64,000 nt of DNA from Paenibacillus sp. FSL H8-0048 (lineage in GTDB: Bacteria; Bacillota; Bacilli; Paenibacillales; Paenibacillaceae), in contig NZ_JBBODF010000001.1 in NCBI RefSeq assembly GCF_038002825.1, positions 7,312,001-7,376,000 on the forward strand, in the 5' to 3' direction. This document shows, piece by piece, positions 60,558 through 64,000 of this stretch (the first letter of the stretch is position 1; every line of letters begins with the position of its first letter). The notes under the pieces are model-generated. The model saw nothing but the letters and a program-made list of their open reading frames with translations. It searched no databases and had not been told where the DNA came from. The position numbers and the translations under genes were made by a program.

Positions 60558-61515
60558 AGCGCTGCTGGAAGTGAAGCATCTGAAGAAATATTTTCCGGTG
60601 AAGCAGGGCCTGCTCGGCCGCACGACAGGAAATGTGAAGGCTGTAGACGATGTCAGCATCATACTCCGGCCGGGTGAGACCTTCGGCCTGGTCGGGGAAT
60701 CGGGCAGCGGCAAAAGCACCGTAGGGCGCACCATTCTGCGCTTGACGGACAAGACAGACGGGGAGGTCCGGTTCAAGGGTACAGACATTCACAGCCTGTC
60801 TGCTGCGGAGATGCGGCTGATCCGGCCGCAGATGCAGCTCATTTTCCAGGACCCGTATAGTGCCCTTAATCCCCGGATCAGGGTCGGCGATGCCATAGGT
60901 GAAGCGCTGCTTGACCATGGGCTGTGTTCAAAGGCTGAGGTCAGAAGCCTGGTGCTGGAGGCGCTGGAGGCCTGCGGGTTATCCGCATATCATATTGACC
61001 GTTTCCCGCATGAATTCTCCGGCGGCCAGCGCCAGCGGATCGGGATTGCCCGGGCGCTGATCCTGAATCCGGACCTGATTGTTGCAGATGAGCCGGTGTC
61101 GGCGCTGGATGTGTCGATTCAGGCGCAGATCATCAACCTGTTCAGCAAGCTGCAGCAGAGCAAAGGGCTGGCGTACTTATTCATCTCCCATGATCTTAGC
61201 GTGGTAGAGCATTTATGCACCAGAATAGGTGTGATGTATCTTGGGTCCATCGTGGAGACTGCCGCCAGGGATGAGTTGTTCCGGCATCCGCTTCATCCTT
61301 ATACGAAGGCGCTGCTGTCCGCTGTTCCGGTGCCGGTTCCCCGGCTGAAGCGGGAACGCATCGTGCTGACCGGAGATATTCCAAGCCCGGCGAATCCGCC
61401 GTCCGGTTGTAAATTTCATACGCGCTGCCCATTCGCCTTGGAGGTCTGCAGAGCGGAGATTCCACTGTTGCGTGACGCTGGCGGCGGGCACTTGGTGGCC
61501 TGTCATTTAGAGTAA
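60550..61515 (+). CDS. Oligopeptide-type ABC ATPase, OppF/DppF-like
   Basis: A 321-residue second ATPase of the importer. It has Walker A GESGSGKSTVGRTILRL (about 49-65), signature EFSGGQRQRIGIARALILNP (about 153-172) and Walker B LIVADEPVSALDVS. The C-terminal HPY segment (HPLHPYTKALLSAVPVP) and a CKFHTRCPFALEVC cysteine motif follow. ATG 60550 follows GAGGAGG and overlaps the end of the OppD-like gene. It is the last gene of the operon; no clear terminator is seen before the rplY promoter. Confidence 0.9.
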   Translation: MSEALLEVKHLKKYFPVKQGLLGRTTGNVKAVDDVSIILRPGETFGLVGESGSGKSTVGRTILRLTDKTDGEVRFKGTDIHSLSAAEMRLIRPQMQLIFQDPYSALNPRIRVGDAIGEALLDHGLCSKAEVRSLVLEALEACGLSAYHIDRFPHEFSGGQRQRIGIARALILNPDLIVADEPVSALDVSIQAQIINLFSKLQQSKGLAYLFISHDLSVVEHLCTRIGVMYLGSIVETAARDELFRHPLHPYTKALLSAVPVPVPRLKRERIVLTGDIPSPANPPSGCKFHTRCPFALEVCRAEIPLLRDAGGGHLVACHLE

Positions 61516-61555
61516 TCATTTATAAATATGGATCTTGCTTGAAAATTACCCTATT

Positions 61556-61584
61556 TTGACTTGTTTATTTCCCGGTGTTATACT
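61556..61584 (+). promoter_or_regulatory. Promoter of rplY
   Basis: TTGACT (61556-61561), 17-bp spacer, TATACT (61579-61584): a near-consensus sigma-A promoter that starts a leader of about 170 nt. Confidence 0.8.
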
Positions 61585-61615
61585 GATTCCATAGCAGGCA
61601 AATATGGTTAATAAG

Positions 61616-61654
61616 AGACTGATTAGACATAAGAGCTAATTGGTCTTGTTTTTT
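61616..61654 (+). terminator. Terminator-like hairpin in the rplY leader
   Basis: Stem AGACTGATTAG/CTAATTGGTCT (61616-61626 with 61636-61646) is followed by TGTTTTTT, inside the transcript between promoter and gene. It could be an attenuator. A GC-rich fold (CGCCGCCCCCGGG... 61687-61730) follows. Confidence 0.65.
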
Positions 61655-61759
61655 AATGCAGCTATGCTGACACTACTTGGCGTACGCCGCCCCCGGGCGA
61701 CTTGCCCGGCTTCTGGACGAAGGGCGTAGCGCTCAAAAAAACTATTAGGAGGAAATATC

Positions 61760-62368
61760 ATGAATACCACAGTACGCTTGACTGAAAGATCCGGATCGAA
61801 CGCTTCCCAGCGCAGCAAAGGTTTTGTACCGGTTGTAGTTTACGGTGCAGGTTCAGATACCCAGTCCTTCTCAGCAGATGCCAAAACCCTTAATGATATT
61901 CTCGGCAAAAACCCGCGTGCCATCCTGAAGGTGGAATTCCCGGGCTCCGGCTCGAAAAATGCAGTTATTCAGGAAGTACAGCGCCAGCCGTTATCCCGTA
62001 CCCTGCTTCATGTAGATTTGCAGCAGATTGATATGAAGGCAGAGCTGGACACCAAGGTGGCCTTCAACTTCACAGGCGACCCTGCCGGCGTCAAGAGCGG
62101 AGGCGTGCAGCAGATTGAGCTGTATGAGCTGGACATCCGCACCCTGCCGGACAAGCTGGAAGCTACATTTGATGTAGATATCAGCGGCCTGGAGATCGGT
62201 GATCAATTGCTGGTATCCGATCTGCCGAAGCATGAAGGCTGGGAGATTCTTACCCCTGAAGATACACTGATCGTACGGATCTCGCCTCCGCTCGTGATGG
62301 AAGAGCCGGCTGATGAAGCTGCCGCTCCAGCAGAGGAAGCAGCCGAAGCAGAGAAGTCTGAAGAATAA
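61760..62368 (+). CDS. rplY: Ribosomal protein L25 / general stress protein Ctc
   Basis: L25 (TL5/Ctc type) binds 5S rRNA in the large ribosomal subunit; Bacillus Ctc is also stress-induced. The 202-residue long form has the N-terminal 5S-binding beta-barrel (about 1-90, RGSNASQRSKGFVPVVVYGAG-like start with SFSADAKTL). The C-terminal TL5 domain (about 92-185) contains FTGDPAGVKSGGVQQIELYELDI. An acidic, Ala/Glu-rich tail covers about 180-202. AGGAGG precedes the ATG. It has its own strong promoter and structured leader. Confidence 0.95.
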   Translation: MNTTVRLTERSGSNASQRSKGFVPVVVYGAGSDTQSFSADAKTLNDILGKNPRAILKVEFPGSGSKNAVIQEVQRQPLSRTLLHVDLQQIDMKAELDTKVAFNFTGDPAGVKSGGVQQIELYELDIRTLPDKLEATFDVDISGLEIGDQLLVSDLPKHEGWEILTPEDTLIVRISPPLVMEEPADEAAAPAEEAAEAEKSEE

Positions 62369-62467
62369 GACAATTCTGGCTGCAGCCATCGAATCGCTAT
62401 AAGCAGAGCACTCCGCAGATAGCCTGAGATAACGGATGCGCTGAGAGTCATAGTCTATTGATCAACC

Positions 62468-62510
62468 AGGAGCAGACATATCCTTAGCAGGGAATGGTCT
62501 GCTCCTTTTT
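62468..62510 (+). terminator. Terminator after rplY
   Basis: A 10-bp stem AGGAGCAGAC/GTCTGCTCCT is followed by a T-run. Confidence 0.88.
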
Positions 62511-62569
62511 GCAAAAATGGAGTCTGGTACATCCTGGAAGTACATATGAGAGAGTAGGAGAGTGCATTC

Positions 62570-63901
62570 ATGAATCCTAATATAATCAAGCTGGTAAGCG
62601 GCTCCAATGCGAAGCTGGACGAGGCTTCCACCCAGGCAACCGTGAAGATATCCTGCAGCAGTTCCCCGGCTATTCTGGATATCAGCTGCTTCATGGTGGG
62701 CGAGAACGGGAAGGTACCGTCCGATGATTTCTTTATCTTTTATAATCAGCCGGCTGATCCCAAGCACACGGTCGTATTCAATCCTATCGATAAATACAGC
62801 GGGGAGTTTGCCATTGATCTGCGTGCACTTAGCGCCTCGGGCATTGATAAATGCGTCTTCGCCGCTACGCTGGATGGCCCCGGAACCTTCGCCGATGTCA
62901 GAGGCTGCAGAATCAGCGCAGCAGGGAAGGATACGGAGCTGGTCTATGAGATTATGGAAGGCAATGCCGAGACCTCGCTCGTGCTGGCAGAGCTGTACCG
63001 CCACGGCGGGGGCTTCAAGCTGCGCGCGGTCGGACGGGGCTTCCATGGCGGACTGAAGCCGCTGGCGGAAGCGCATGGGGTCGAGGTGGAAGACGAAGCG
63101 CCGGAGGGCGGCAGCGGAGCACAAGCTCAAGCGGTGTCAGGCCATACGGAAGCTGCGGCTACCTACAGCGGACCGCCTAAGGATACAGTTCAGGAGGAGG
63201 CTCCCCGGCCGGCACTGAATTTGACGAAGATTGACCTTTTGAAGCAGCAGGTTGGAATTTCACTGCGCAAGAAGAATCTCGACCAGGAGAAGGCAAGGGT
63301 GGCCGTGGTGTTCGATGCATCTGGCTCTATGGCGCAATTATATGCGAAGGGAGTCGTGCAGCGGGCTTTTGAACGGGTGCTGGCTGTGGCGGCTAAGATG
63401 GATGATGACGGGATGCTGGATGTCTGGTTCTTCGCCACCAAGAGTAAGAGAATGCCGAGCGTGAATGAACACGGCTATGAGGATTATGTGAAGCAGACCT
63501 ATCCGGGACCGAAGATGTTCGGGGGACTGGGCATTGGAAATAATGAGCCGGTGGTTATGGCGGATCTGATCAAGAAATACACGAAGGAGGAGCCGGGCGA
63601 CCTGCCAGTCTATGTGGTGTTCTTCAGCGACGGAGGTATTTATGAGACGCCCAAAATATCGAAGCTGCTGATCCAGAGCTCGAAGCATAATATCTTCTGG
63701 CAGTTTGTAGGGCTGGGCAATGCGGATTATGGTGTACTCCGTGAGCTAGATGATCTGCAGGGCCGTTATGTGGATAATGCCGACTTCTTCGCGCTGGATG
63801 ATCTGGACGAGGTTAGCGATGAGGACCTGTATGACCGGCTGTTCAACGAGTATCCGAAGTGGCTGCGTGAAGCCCGGCAGAAGGGCGTTGTGCGTTCATA
63901 G
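62570..63901 (+). CDS. TerD-domain / von Willebrand A fusion protein (TerF-like)
   Basis: A 443-residue cytoplasmic protein. The N-terminal TerD-like domain (about 1-175) shows DISCFMVGENGKVPSDDFFIFYNQP (about 38-62) and a GRGFHGGLKPLAEAHGVEVE end. Those stretches hold the Ca-binding and terminal motifs of the TerD family. An Ala/Pro linker covers about 180-220. The C-terminal vWA domain (about 240-440) has VVFDASGSMAQLY, a complete MIDAS DxSxS motif (about 247). TerD and vWA proteins belong to bacterial stress/tellurite loci. No other ter gene is visible within the window. AGGAGAG precedes the ATG. Confidence 0.88.
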   Translation: MNPNIIKLVSGSNAKLDEASTQATVKISCSSSPAILDISCFMVGENGKVPSDDFFIFYNQPADPKHTVVFNPIDKYSGEFAIDLRALSASGIDKCVFAATLDGPGTFADVRGCRISAAGKDTELVYEIMEGNAETSLVLAELYRHGGGFKLRAVGRGFHGGLKPLAEAHGVEVEDEAPEGGSGAQAQAVSGHTEAAATYSGPPKDTVQEEAPRPALNLTKIDLLKQQVGISLRKKNLDQEKARVAVVFDASGSMAQLYAKGVVQRAFERVLAVAAKMDDDGMLDVWFFATKSKRMPSVNEHGYEDYVKQTYPGPKMFGGLGIGNNEPVVMADLIKKYTKEEPGDLPVYVVFFSDGGIYETPKISKLLIQSSKHNIFWQFVGLGNADYGVLRELDDLQGRYVDNADFFALDDLDEVSDEDLYDRLFNEYPKWLREARQKGVVRS

Positions 63902-63913
63902 AATAGAGTATAG

Positions 63914-63960
63914 AGAGCAGACCCGAAGCCGGGGAAGGGCTGGGGTCTGCTCTGTTTTTT
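63914..63960 (+). terminator. Terminator after the TerD-vWA gene
   Basis: Stem GAGCAGACCC/GGGTCTGCTC (63915-63924 with 63943-63952) with inner AGCC/GGCT pairing is followed by TGTTTTTT. Confidence 0.85.
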
Positions 63961-64000
63961 GATGCATGCGTGGGGGGGAGAAGGCGCGGCTGCGGGGGAA

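Overview
The window looks like a chromosomal segment of a Paenibacillus-type member of the Bacillota. Supporting signs are gene content close to Bacillus (asnS-dnaD, nth, parE-parC, a two-module DynA-like dynamin, L25/Ctc, a T-box proBA operon), SLH-domain surface proteins, amidases with copper-amine-oxidase-like N-terminal domains, a YesM/YesN-type sensory pair, strong AGGAGG-type ribosome binding sites and moderately high GC. No rRNA, tRNA, CRISPR array or prophage was seen. One intact insertion sequence is present.

Layout. 0-2.5 kb: end of ackA, then asnS and dnaD. 2.5-6.7 kb: a convergent proline operon (proB-proA-proC, minus strand) behind a proline-specific T-box leader. 6.8-9.9 kb: a LysR regulator divergent from leuC-leuD. 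10-17 kb: a cell-envelope cluster with two paralogous amidases, a GerMN-type lipoprotein and a large SLH protein. 17.1-24.4 kb: nth with a small unknown gene, the 1233-residue double dynamin, purT and a GNAT acetyltransferase. 24.67-25.90 kb: a complete IS4-family element with a 9-bp target duplication. 26.4-34.9 kb: a sugar-sensing and uptake cluster (YesN-type regulator, YesM-type kinase, accessory lipoprotein binding protein, then mglB-mglA-mglC) with a probable CcpA site at the mglB promoter. 34.9-36.2 kb: a gene-free stretch packed with palindromes. 36.2-42.7 kb: a WG-repeat/DUF3298 protein, a secreted CAP-domain protein, an SGNH esterase and an ABC-2 exporter pair. 42.8-47.6 kb: parE-parC. 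47.8-55.6 kb: small regulators, RNA-modification enzymes, a VOC protein, a Fur-controlled flavodoxin with an unknown partner gene, and acetyltransferases. 55.8-61.5 kb: a five-gene oligopeptide-type ABC importer. 61.5-64 kb: rplY behind a structured leader, then a TerD-vWA fusion.

The most unusual content is between the genes. (1) A family of about 130-170 bp imperfect palindromes occurs five times plus one remnant. Inner and outer stems differ in sequence between copies but stay self-complementary, so the fold is kept while the sequence drifts. (2) At least five intergenic arrays share a 51-52 bp period, close to five helical turns, although the unit sequences are unrelated between loci; in four of them the units carry a clear palindrome or inverted repeat. 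The IS element has inserted into one array. (3) A nearly identical hairpin of about 29 nt occurs at two distant places, once upstream of the CAP-domain gene. I do not recognise any of these as named families.
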